This document shows positions 1-11,700 of a DNA stretch of 21,112 bases, piece by piece. The DNA is taken from positions 2,879 through 23,990 of the forward strand of contig NAOQ01000875.1 in NCBI GenBank assembly GCA_002751075.1, read 5' to 3'. The translations under genes and the position numbers were made by a program. This DNA comes from Ichthyophonus hoferi. Lineage: Eukaryota > Opisthokonta > Ichthyosporea > Ichthyophonida > Ichthyophonidae. Each line of letters opens with the position of its first letter. Within the stretch, counting starts at the first letter, position 1. The notes under the pieces were generated by a model. The model was not told the origin of the DNA. It did not search any database and saw only the letters and a list, made by a program, of their open reading frames with translations.

Positions 1-65
1 TAGTATAGTATAGTGTAGTATAGTATAGTATAGTATAATATAGTATATAGTATAGTATAGTATAG
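1..65. repeat. TATAG pentamer microsatellite
   Basis: Near-perfect tandem run of the pentamer TATAG with a few single-base variants, reaching the window edge, so the full array is longer. It lies upstream of the visible protease exons, probably in an intron of that gene. Confidence 0.9.
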
Positions 66-116
66 CAGTGTATAGGCATAGGTATATGAGATGGATAAAG
101 AAAAAGAATTGGTAAG

Positions 117-176
117 ATAGGATATGATAGGATATGATTGGATATGATTGGATATGATAGGATATGATAGGATATG
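117..176. repeat. GATATGATNG decamer tandem repeat
   Basis: Six or so tandem units of GATATGATAG or GATATGATTG. Each unit is itself a doublet of a 5-bp motif. The GATTGG variants add two ATTGG pentamers to those that are common in this half of the window. Confidence 0.85.
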
Positions 177-260
177 CCATGGTAACATATTATATATTAT
201 TATGTGACATTATAATGTTATATAATATAATATAATATAGTACCATATAATGCCATATAA

Positions 261-289
261 TACAATACAATACAATACAATACAATACG
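261..289. repeat. ACAAT pentamer microsatellite
   Basis: Five to six perfect copies of ACAAT, preceded by related TATAATG/CATATAA runs from about 190. With the TATAG and GATATG arrays, almost all of 1-290 is short-period repeat. Confidence 0.85.
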
Positions 290-623
290 TTCTACTTACT
301 TTATCTTCTCTTATAATCTTAATGTGAGTATATATTTATGTATAATTGGAAAACTTATTTTTGAGAGAGGTGATTGAGCGCTTAATTATAATTAGGTATG
401 ATTTTTGTGGTGTTCAGTTTTAATGGTGTTTGTGGATTGGTGGTAGTATATAACCTTTCTTATATAAAATTAATGGGATAAGATATAGGTTTTAAAAAAT
501 ATGAATTTTAAAATTGACGTCCTAGTCTGCCTGCTTATATATATATTGGATTTGTTTATACTATCCTATTATCTACCACTACTCTATCCTACTATCCTAA
601 TATTATCCTATGACACATTACAG
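290..623 (+). other. Probable intron upstream of the visible protease exons
   Basis: AT-rich DNA ending in a good 3' splice site (pyrimidine-containing tract, then ACATTACAG) before the exon at 624. A seven-codon stretch at 397-417 reads YDFCGVQ after a possible acceptor ATTAG. It matches the spacing of the USP motif YDLxAVSNH when placed directly before the NH of the next exon. No GT donor follows it, so I did not call it an exon. The true preceding exon may lie outside the window. Confidence 0.4.
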
Positions 624-1722
624 AACCACATGGGAAGCCTTGGAGGAGGGCATTGTAAGTATATTTCTCATATATCTATTGGTTAAACACTACCTTAGTA
701 TATCTCTATTGGTTAAACATTACCTTAGTATATCTCTATTGGTTAAACATTACCTTAGTATATCTCTATTGGTTAAATATCACCTTAATGTATACAAGGC
801 CTTTGACAGAATAGATTGTAGGAGGTAGACAGGGAGATAAGGTGGTGGCTTAATGTATTTTTATATAATATAATGGGTGAGAGTGATTGGTAGAGAGGCT
901 CAGTATCAATTAGAGAGACATAAATGTATGGTTGGTTTATTTATAAATAGGAGATAAACTGGGTGATTGGGGCAATCCCATTGGTAGATATTGAGGCAGA
1001 TCTGAATATTAAGATCACTATATTGGCCAATCAAAAGATCAGCATATGTATTTATTAAAGTATAGTTTAAATATATATAATTAAAATATAAAAATTAAGT
1101 GTGATTGTTGATTGGCCGTTATCATGCAGATACTGCATATGGTAAGGGGAAAGATGGGCATTGGTATTACTTTGATGATTCATCGGTTAGAAGTACGTCG
1201 GAGGACAGTGTTAAGGTATGTGGTAATAGCCTAATATGGGATGGCATACTGTCTGGGCAAACCGATTTGTTTTGTTTTTGTTTATTTATAATAGAGATGA
1301 ATTGGACTATAAGATAAGGTTTGTATATAGTACAATGTACAATACAGTAAAATAGAGTACAATATACTACAATATACTACAATATACTACTATATATTAC
1401 AGTATACTATAGTATATCACAGTGTATCACTGCCTGTCAATCTGTAAATTACCTCTGGCAATATGCATGAGATATTTGATGGAACATAGGGGTACGTGAT
1501 AGATCGGGAGATATACATGACCCGCAACTAATCATAACGTAATCACGTAGTGTATCTAGTACGGGATAGTATAGGAGGGTACAGAATAATGTATGTAAGT
1601 TAATTAATAGGATGTATCTATCACAGAGCTCGGCTGCCTACGTTTTATTTTATCACCGCCGAAAGGCCAATGACAAGCCTGTACTAATAGAAGGAGAGAA
1701 TGAGGCGTGGTGGCGTAGATGA
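624..1722 (+). CDS. Ubiquitin-specific protease (USP/UBP), C-terminal three exons, partial gene
   Basis: Joined exons 624-654, 1130-1215 and 1627-1722 (stop TGA 1720-1722) encode 70 residues. Donors are GTAAGT and GTATGT; acceptors are ACAG, GCAG and ACAG; the phases agree. The peptide starts NHMGSLGGGH, completes a Tyr codon across the first junction, continues TAYGKGKDGHWYYFDDSSV, then AAYVLFYHRR, and ends in a short charged tail. This is the His box of the USP cysteine-protease fold: GGHY supplies the catalytic His, FDDS the third catalytic residue, and AAYVLFY is the closing strand. USPs remove ubiquitin from proteins. The wording is closest, from memory, to USP4/11/15 and yeast Ubp12. 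The Cys box and the rest of the enzyme must lie upstream of the window or in unrecognised exons. The first visible exon is only 31 nt. Family call is firm; subfamily is a guess. Confidence 0.88.
671..790. repeat. 30-bp tandem repeat, four units, in a protease intron
   Basis: Four head-to-tail 30-bp units (671, 701, 731, 761). Each contains CTATTGGTTAAA followed by TACCTTAGTATAT. The middle units are nearly identical and the outer ones carry a few changes. It is intronic, between the 31-nt and 86-nt exons; the repeated LVKHYLSIS peptide it can encode is a by-product. Confidence 0.92.
1325..1435. repeat. TACAATATAC-type microsatellite
   Basis: Imperfect run of TACAATATAC decamers grading into TATAGTATATCACAG variants, inside the last visible intron of the protease gene (1216-1626). 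Confidence 0.8.
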
Positions 1723-4112
1723 TAACACCATACCAGATGGGATTCATTGATAGATTAATTGATGGCACGTGTAAGCCAAGCCACACTTTGTATATAATTA
1801 TATGACGGTATGGTTATATGTATATACATATTTTAGGGTAGCAGTATTAAAGTAGTTAATGTTAGTTTGGTCCGCTGTCAGGCATAGGTGTCCCTAATAT
1901 AAAATAATAGTATTATATGTATAGTTATCAATGTATGTCCAAATGAAAACATTTACGAAATAATCACAGAAAAACCATACCTCCATCTATTAAGTAACTT
2001 TTGGTAACTTTGGATTGGCGGAGGCCTGTATACAGCCACATTTAGAGGCAGAAATGTAAAACTTTAGTTTATCTTTCTTTGTGTATAGTATGTTTATACT
2101 ATATCCAATACATGTGTAGGTTTAGAATTAGATGGGAGAGACAGCCCAATCATCATACAGAGGGATAATTATAAAATGTGAAATACGATTGAGTCCTAAG
2201 ACCTTGGTTTTGAAATAAGTAAATTTCATTCTGAAATTTAATAATAAACATATATATAGTCAAATGTATACTAGATTATATTTCTGGAATGAATGTCATA
2301 ATAGAAAATTAGACTTGGACGGGATAAAATTGCAATTTCTAGTGTTCGCTGTGGGTAAAAGAAAACATCATACTTGAGGGCTAATTAATAATTAATTAAT
2401 TGCAAATTAGTAATATGTTATACATAGCCAATGAATCATGAATAATAATGTCATAGTCATATTGGCAGTTATTAATCTAGCTCTCTCCTCAATAATATAT
2501 ATATATATATCATATATCAAGATTGAAATTTTTTATTTTTTTATTACAACAGCCATACAGCTCTATCTCATACTCCTATTATATCTGGTGGTAAGCCATA
2601 CATTGTCCAATCATAGCATAGACTATTTTTCTATCCAGTAATAAAAATATTATTTAACAGTATGCTGTATGTGAATATGATGACGTCCTTTAACTTAATA
2701 ACCTTGCCATTCATAATCAATGACATCCATCGTAGTTATTTATAGTCCTAGACAATAAAGTTAAATACAAATGGTTAGAAATCATTTCCACCTGTGGTAG
2801 TATGTACTGTATGATTATATACCTTAACAAATACCATATTAGGTTTCTAACCGCTTCCATTCGTAATTATATATATACCTTTACCTTACATTATATTTTT
2901 GATTGCCTATCCAATATCCTACTATACCATTTACACACTTCATCATGGTCAGGCGACATAGATGACTGTATGTATTTAATGCGGTATATGCTTCATAAAA
3001 AAACTGTCGTGTCTTAGTATATATACAAGTTCGAGTGATAATAATATTAACGGTAAGGAGTATTAACATTAGTTTGGCTTTGTGTTCGCTCCCTGAAAGA
3101 TTTCACTGGAGGAGTGAGTGGCCACGAGAAAAGCACTATTGCTAAAATATTTGTATTGAGTTCATTCATTCGGGTTGGGATGGTAGGATATCCATCTATC
3201 TACCAACAACCACTTGTTATCGACTTCATTGTTACTTTGTTACACCTTTATTATATTATAATGTCTTACATGATCTTTAAGAAATACATATACTTACATA
3301 GCCATTTTAAAATTTTACTACGATTATTTTACGACTTTACACGCCGTGTACCATGTTATATATCTTATCAAATTTAAGATTGATACGTCTGTCAAATTTA
3401 AAATTGATTATTTAGACGAAAGTAATAACCTGAACGTGCTTAATAAGTATAAATAAACGTAAATGTTGAGATAATAGCAACTTTTAAGTAGATAGATGTA
3501 TATACTACTATGATTGATATGATATTATAGGTAATGCATAACCTATATATATATATATATATAGCATAATATATATAAAATGTTCATCTGCTTAAGCAGA
3601 CTTGTCCATAGGTGAATATCATATAATTAATATATACAATAGGGTGGGTTTTATTAAATAATGTGATATCACCCAATGTGAACATCATACCACAGGATAC
3701 AGCCAACCTAAACTAGGCATTAAAAATTTCAAAGTATTTTGATTTCTTATTAGTCAGTCACCTGGCAATTCATTGGCAAATATATTTAGAGACCAGAAAC
3801 ATAGTATATATATAAAGCTACTATTGTACAACACTACCAGGCAACAAGAATACTGATTGGGTGCCAAAACCAACTGAGAGAAGGGTAAAATGTGGGGAAA
3901 ATATGGACAGACTGTATAAAAACGAGCAAAGCAAATATATAAGTGCATATATAATACAGAGACATAAGACAAGCAACTGTCCCAAACATATATACCTATA
4001 CGAGCCACTAAATTCATTCATGGTTGGGCTTTCATCGAACTATAAATTAAACACATTAAAACAATTTTTTAAAAAAATTGTAAAAAGAATGTCTTGTGGT
4101 GTCGCCCGCCAA
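1723..4112. other. Intergenic DNA between two convergent genes
   Basis: About 2.4 kb of AT-rich sequence holding the 3' untranslated regions of the plus-strand protease gene and the minus-strand zinc-finger gene. An AATAAA hexamer lies near 2242 on the plus strand, and TTTATT (AATAAA on the minus strand) near 3649; either could be a poly(A) signal. There is a (TA)n run at 3544-3562 and an AT-only near-palindrome at 4062-4080. The open frames here are mostly low-complexity. One stop-free plus-strand frame at 3057-3377 has no ATG near its start and no recognisable domain. I see no convincing exon. Confidence 0.6.
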
Positions 4113-5711
4113 TTACCATCCACTATTATCATCGTCTATGTTGCGACGATTCGTCCCTCTAACATTTCTATGCCCTCCCGCTTCGCTATTGGCTTCTTGG
4201 TATATATCTCTACTCTCATTGGTGCGTCTTAAACGGTTAAACTCTCTATGACTATGACCTGCATTCCGATCAAGGCGATCCCACGAATCAGATCCGGCTA
4301 TAGACCGATCAGGAGGATCAATATTACCATAGCCGTCCCATCCCCTCCCTCTAAAGGTATCATCTCTCTCCTCCCTCTCCCTTAACACCTCATGCCCCCG
4401 CCTCTTAACTCTCCCATCATCCCATATTCTCTCTCTCTCTAATTCTCTTTCTAGGTCTCTGTCGAGGTCTCTTTCTATTTCTTTCTCTATTTCTCTTTCT
4501 CTTTCTCTGTCTCTGTCTCTGTCTCTTTCTCTTTCTATATCCTCTCTCCCACGCCAGGAGTCTCTCTCTCTGGTACTGGTAGGTGGCCGAGCACTATACT
4601 CAGAAGCACTATCGCTATATAACCCTCCATGTTCATACCGAGCCCGACTACGACTATCTTTTACAGGACCCCCCCGAGCTAATTTACGGCCTGGTGATGT
4701 CATAATGAGGTCATCACGATCCAAGCCCCATCTATCCCTCTCCCTCTCCTCCTCCTCCCTCCTCCAGTTATCTCTATCTCTTATCTTCCAATCACGATCA
4801 TTTCCCTCCCGTCTCTTATCTGTGGTTGACTCTCTATCACTGATATTCTTCTGGCGGTACGGACCCCTTCCCTCCTCCTCCTTCTCTATCTCATATAACC
4901 GTACCTTCGTTCTATTTTTACTGTCCCGCTGTGCCCTCTCCTTCTTCTCTCCTAGTTCCTCCTGTATATCTCTCTCTTTCTTTCTTTCACTCTCCCTCTC
5001 CCTCTCCCTTTCTTTCTCTCCTTCTAACTCCCGTTCTCTCTGGCGTCGTTCTTCCTTCTCCCTCTTCTCCTCCTCCTCCTTCTCTCTCTTCTCACCATCT
5101 TTACGAAACCTCTTCATTCTATCATCCTTTGCCTTGCGATCTCTCTCCTCTCTTGTCTCTCTTTCCCTGTCCTCCCTCTCTTTCTTACCCTCATCCTGTA
5201 TCTCCTTCTCTCTCTCATTATAAATCAACTCCCTCTCCCTGGCCATGTCTTTTTCTCGAGCCAATACTAATCTATTACTTTTACCTCGCACCTTACTGTC
5301 TCCGCCCATTGTGGTTGAAGGACTAACAGATCTGGGCGAACGATCCGCCTCTCTATCAATCATATCCTCTTTGCCCCGATCCCAATCGCGAATGTTTCGC
5401 TTTACATGGCCTCCTAGTCTATCTTTCAGTCTTCCTTCTACTCTAGGGGGATTTGAATCAATTTTAGAACTTCTAACTACGCCCTGCCCTCCCTGTTTAT
5501 CTTGGTTATCACTAATTCGTTCATCTGTAATTGGTCGACGATCAGATCGCAAGGATGATCTAGGCACAAGAGGGGGAGAGTGAGTGGTGGGAGAGGAGGC
5601 CAGAGGGAGATCATGGCCTGGTCGCGGCCCTAGTCGGCCAATTAGACGGCCTGCTTGGCTATGCGATTCTTTTATTGGTGCCTTGGGTGGGTGTCGTCGT
5701 CGAGCAAGATT
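4113..5711 (-). other. Exon 9 of the ZC3H18-like gene: Arg/Glu/Asp-rich C-terminus
   Basis: The largest exon, 532 codons, starts NLARRRHPPKAPIKESH after acceptor CAATAG and ends IDDDNSGW-stop. Two blocks are extreme: about residues 748-845 (Arg/Glu/Lys alternation) and 979-1018 (RERDRDRD, EREIEKEIERDLDRD). They probably form long charged helices or mixed-charge nuclear-speckle type sequence. The coding strand is almost pure purine in these blocks, which gives long Ser/Leu-rich open frames on the other strand that are not genes. Confidence 0.88.
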
Positions 5712-8700
5712 CTATTGTTCAGAGGGAATGAATGTATATGTGTGTGTAAGGAGAGAGATATGACAATATGATATGATATGGTATGATATGACATGCTGTA
5801 CGGCGAGGCATGTTGTTATATTGTATTATATTATATTATATTATACTATATTGCATTCCATTGTATTGGGTCAAATTGCAATATACTATATTATACTGTA
5901 CAACCTCATACGATGTCATGCTATATCTTTAAATAACATATTTCTATATATATATACCGATCTCTTCCATACACATGGTAATGAAATGACAAGGAACCAA
6001 TCCTAAAGGGGAAGATAAAAGGTCATATACCCAAAGTATGTTCTTTATTTTTAAAGCCATAAACTTTGAACACGTATTGGTGTATTTTGATTCATGGAGC
6101 ATATTATCTATCTTTATTGGAAGGAAAGATATTTATAAAACCACCAATAATCATCATCTCTCACCAGCACAGGTAACAATATACTTATCACAATAATTCA
6201 ATGACGGCACAGAAAAATGAAATAGTTAAAAAACTTTCTAGATACAATAGATAATGATAACCGATAGTTATCAATAAACACCACTAAGAAAGTATTTGAT
6301 TGGAACGAAAAGAACAAAAATTAGGAATAACCAGTAAGAATAGATGTGATGCTAGTGTTCATTTATATATTACAAGGTAAAATCTGTGCAACTAATTCTC
6401 AGGCCCTACACACTGGCCCACCTTCTCTACGTCATCGGGGGCGTGTTGCCTCATGAGGTCATCAAATGGCATGTCCTCTGCATCTCTCTGTTGTTTTCGT
6501 TTCTTTCTTAATAAGGCTATCTCAGTGTCGACATCAAGATCGGCATATTCCTGTGATTGGTCCTGTGCGCATCAGCACATTAACCCCCATTGGTTAGAAT
6601 GGTAAGGACTGCTTGCTTTATATAGTATGATGCGTGTGTGTAGTAAAGGATATAATATGATACAGTATAATATAATATAGTATAATACAATATAGTACAT
6701 GGTAAGATAATGCAATACAATATAACACAACACAGCTCAACACAGCTCAACACAATACCACTCAATACACACAGACATTCATATATATATGCGAGGCCAA
6801 CCCAACAGTCGAATCAACCCCTAGTATCCAACACTAGACACCTAAAACATATATGACATACGACATACAGCATTTTCCCGCTGGCGTTTCAACTCCTCCC
6901 TCCGTTTCTTGGCCTGTAAGTACATACTCTTGGCCTCTCCTATTCCCTTCTCCCATGCTACTGTGGCATTGCGTACAATGGCTGCACTGTTTTGGTTCAT
7001 ACCCGGCACGATAATGATTGGCCGCTACATGTAGCACTGTGTTAATGTCCAGCTTATATTGGTACAAGATGTATTTTAAAAATGCCTAACACAATACTTA
7101 AAGTGATTTCGGTCCCCCGAGTTTCTTACACCAATTAAAACGTGGTGTTAAAATAAGATATCTACCATATGTATTTCCTAACTAGACATTTGATTAGATA
7201 GCATATGTGGGTGTGTATATTTGTGTATATATATATATAGGTAGGTATGTGTATGCATGCTAATACCTATATTTTTAAATGTAATAGTCTGTTTAGATTA
7301 TAGTATAATAGCATGACCACACTAGTATAATAGTATAAGAATAAACAGTACAATATTCAAAGGATATCATATTAGTCAATGATATTCATCCAACCAATAG
7401 ACTCCCATTCACATCCCCACTACCCTCACCTGAGTGGGTAATATTCCTAGATCCATCGGCATACTCATCCGAGCCATATCCAATGGCATCATACCAGGGC
7501 CCATGGTCCCCATAGCCTCCATGGGCATAGGGGGACCCATGTTATCCATATGATGGGGGGGTCCCATATGGTCCATGTGCATTCCTGGCCCAATCATATC
7601 CATCTGCATTGGTATGTAGGTGCGTACATATGTATGTATATGTATGTATATGTATGTATATGTGTTGGGATACATAGGAATATGTGTAAGTACACATAAG
7701 TGGGATTGAAGTACATGTCATCCATTCAGTTATTAAAAGTTAAAACTCGAGTTAGTGGCTATTGGCTACAAATCATAGTACATAGAGGGCTGATATGCAA
7801 TGGAAGGAAGTAACAACCTACCAAATCACCCTAAGAGTATAAGCATAAGGTAATCCTATAACTGTGTAGGGAAGGTCACATGCGCACACAGGTATGTTTA
7901 TTTATACTTAGTACGTGGACGATGTATATAAAGGGGGTCTGAGTGTTATTGGTGCATTACCATTATCATTACAACTTACAATATCGCCTTTGTACACCCG
8001 CACATATAAACACACGCTCTCCCCTTCTCTTCCTCACTCCTTTGTCTTACCTCCATCGGATCTGGGCCATAATCCATTCCCATAGCATCAAATACAGGCC
8101 CACCGCCACCCACTCCCATTGGATGGCCATGGGCCGGACCGAATAGAGGTCGAGGACCCGAACTGCCAGGACCAAACGGACCATCCATCCGACCCGCTAA
8201 TGGCCCGTCTGAAAATTGGCCAGTGGGGTCCATGAAGGGGGGAGCCATGGAGGGTACAAGTCCACGGGGACCATTAAGTGGACCATGGCCTGGTGGGTGG
8301 ACACCTAGAAGTGGTCTGGGGTGACCAGGGGGGGGTCTGTTAAGGCCAGGGGGTACCATGGGGCCAAAATTTGACATTCTGGGCACAGGGCCGAGGTTGT
8401 GCCCTAGTATTTGTGGATGGGGTATCAGGGGTATCTTGCGTCGACTGGATATTATCCGATCGGATAGTCGTTCATCCAATCCTATTGGTAGATCTATCGA
8501 TTAGACAAAGATAAAGATATGAAGGGATAAAGAGAAAGAAAGAAAGAATATGATTGGAGAGTGAGGTACGGGTATGTATACCTTGCACAGTTACCACCTA
8601 CCTACCTACTCTGTCATTAATGCTGGGTGGTTATTCACATGGCTGTAGAAGGATGGTTATAGTATATGTGGTATATACAAGGGGCAAACAGGTATGGTAT

Positions 8701-11700
8701 AGTAAGTTTAAAGACCAATTGACTCAGACATATCTTTAAACATAATCGGTAAAGAATAGATTGGCCACATATAGTAGTACAATGACCCAAGTGCATGCTA
8801 TCAAGGCGCTGGGTAATTGATACCAGTGCAGTTATTAGTAAATTGATACCAGCACTTATGATTAACAACTGTTCTCATAATATATACTGAATTAATGAAT
8901 TAATTAATACAGGTACTGGCCAGGAGGCCAGGAGGATAAACATGGACATATGGGCAGCTGCCAATCCCCAATTATTAGCAACTGCATTCATTGTATTGCA
9001 TTAATTAAAAAATAGAGGTACTCACCATTAGGATTAATATGGGCATATGTGCAGTTGTCACCAAAGCGGCAAAATCCATCCTGCATGAAGTAACGGCATG
9101 GCTTCTGTCTGATTGGTGGACCATTTCGACCTGCCGGCACTATGGGAATGGGATAGACGTCATGATTAGGACACCTTATATGTATAAATGATACTTATCC
9201 AATCGAAAACCATATATATATATGGGTGTGGGTGGGTGTAACATGTGCTTACTTACTAGATGTCCTATATATATACATATACACATACTATCATATATTA
9301 TCATAAAAAACTTCATGTACGCCTACTACCATACTATCAACTATACTATACTATACTAAACTACACGATATACTATTAATAATCCCATTATACTACCTTA
9401 ACTGTATCTACCCGATATCCCTTTTCTATCCCATGCCCATTTGTGTCCCACACGCTGTAAATAATAATGCTTCATTTTCACTCCATTCCCTCCACTTCCT
9501 TCCCTCCCTCATATCTATCGATCATAGCAACATGATCATATGTAGGAATGCAAGAAAGCATGTAAGCACATAACTAAAGCAATAAATATAAAAACTAATA
9601 AATATGTATATAACTATAGGCAGAAAGGGCTACAACTTAGAGAACTACGGCCAATCATAATCATAGCATTCGATCAAACTACTCGCTTAATCCAACCATT
9701 GGCTATTAATCAGTAACATAAGTTATATATAGCATATAGGTACACCTAGTAGTACAATACAACAACCGCTTTATCGTATATTGGCTATTTGGATATTAAT
9801 ATTCCATATTCACATTGCAGATATACTTCCATTTTACCCAGAACAAACACACCTTATCCCCCTATAGAGCACAGTTACAATATATATATTCTTGAAATAT
9901 ACTCTGAGTTTACTATTATTCTACAGAACCCCCTCTTTCTCTCCCGTATATCTCTAGCTGCCTCACTTAGTGATTAACACTTACGCTTTGACATCGGGTT
10001 AACGTTTGCATCCTGTCCATCTAATTCGGATTTAGCTGCTTGAGTAACAGTTCCTATTGGTTTACTTGTATTGTTACTCTTCTCATTTGATTCGACAGCA
10101 TTAGTATCTATCTGCAATTGGACAATATAGAAGATTATATTAGATTAGATTAGCATGGTGATATAACACAAAGCACTTCTCTTGACTCAGACTCTAGTAT
10201 TACTCATAACGTAGTGTTCCGTGGTCATACAATACTCTATGATGTGAAAGGTGTAAGTGAGAAAAGATTACTCCAACCCAATACTCAACGGCAATAAGAA
10301 GAGTAGTATTAATGAAAATCAGATCGATTATTTTTTAACATATCTAAAATGCATTGCGCCATCTGTGCTTGTAAATTGAGTTCTTCGCAATCAGTGATTT
10401 CATTGGTTGCTATTATTAATCTTACAATTTGACTGATATCCATTCCTATTATATAAGATATCTCGTTGAAGTGCCTATGAAAGAGCAATGTAATGCTCTG
10501 CAGTGTCTATAAACTAGGCATGGTATAATCTAGCATGTATATGATTGGGCGGGTATCATATGGGTTGCTTTAGCGCATTGACATGTGATGTGTTTAAATA
10601 CTTAGGTCATATATTATAGACAATGAACGGTTTACTATTGGTTATATGCTATTTAATTATATATTAATGAATGGATGGATGGATAAACAGTGTATAAGAT
10701 AAGTGTAGAGTTAATTATAATCACGTTCTTGGATGTGGTTGGTATAGGGAAAATACTGCTTTAATAACCCATGAAAATGACTGCGTGTGATTTAAATGTT
10801 ATGTATACAAATAAGTGGGTATTTAAACGTAAAAACGTCGCTATTGGGTCAAATAAACCCCCTTTTGAACTAGCATTACACGGGTTTGGGCACATTAAAA
10901 TGGGAAACGTAAAGCTATGTACGCACTCTCTCCAACCCACGGTTAATATTATCGTTGACTAATACTACTGGTGATGTCTCTAACAACATCAACATCCACA
11001 AACAAATAATTCTATAGACTAAAAATCACCCCATTCATTAAATAAGATCAAAATATAAACTAGGGATTGTTAGAAAACCTCATACCAAAAATGTGCACCA
11101 ATAGAAAGGAACACAAACAATTTAAAATTCAATATATATATATTGAAAATTATTAATAATAAAAATAAAAACAAAAATAAATAAACCAATTAATTAATCA
11201 AAAACAAGAATCAAGGCCAGGTCCACATTTTCCACAACTCGCCGCCCTCTTACCTCCTTGTTCTTGGCTGCAGTATCATCCAATGACAAGGCAGCTACCC
11301 CACCGCCTTTGGGATCCTCAAACTCCTCAAATACGTCGTCGGGTAGAGTGTCATTATCATTATCATTGTCATTGTCATTCTGCTCGTAGCCAAAGTCTTG
11401 ATCATCATAGTCTAATTCATCATGACCATTCTCATTGCTGTGCTCTCCATTATCCTCTCTCTCTCCTCCATATGGATGGCTTCTACTACCCTCTTCCACC
11501 TCGTCCAATTCTAAATCTTCATTATCATCCATACTAATATGATCGCTAATTCTATTGGTGTCTATATCCTTCTGTTCATTGGTTCCGCTAACATCCTCAT
11601 TCTCAAATTCATCTTCCCTTCGATTTGATTCGTTAATGGTAATATCACCTGCCTTTGTATGGTCTAAATGATCCTCTGCATGACCAATAAGATGAGCTTC

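Noticed and set aside
671-790. CRISPR-like regular repeat
   Set aside because: Units are directly adjacent with no unique spacers, and the sequence is eukaryotic.
610-828. 72-codon frame with repeated LVKHYLSIS
   Set aside because: It reads through the 31-nt exon and its donor into the 30-bp tandem repeat; the period of 30 keeps the frame open.
2438-2641. 67-codon hydrophobic frame resembling membrane segments
   Set aside because: Ile/Tyr/Leu low complexity expected from AT-rich DNA with a TA run; no conserved motif.
4705-5583. Long plus-strand Ser/Leu/Pro-rich open frames opposite the last zinc-finger exon
   Set aside because: They are the complement of the purine-rich Arg/Glu codons of exon 9 and have no splice or domain support of their own.
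7943-8146. 67-codon plus-strand frame overlapping exon 5
   Set aside because: Antisense to a well-supported exon with matching splice sites and phases.
10771-10962. NKWVFKRK as a copia RT match (CKWVFKxK)
   Set aside because: Only a few residues agree, and neither the flanks nor the strand context fit copia; more likely coincidence.
11283-11537. 84-codon plus-strand His/Tyr-rich frame
   Set aside because: Antisense shadow of the acidic exon 2 (GAT/AAT codons read back as His/Tyr-type codons).
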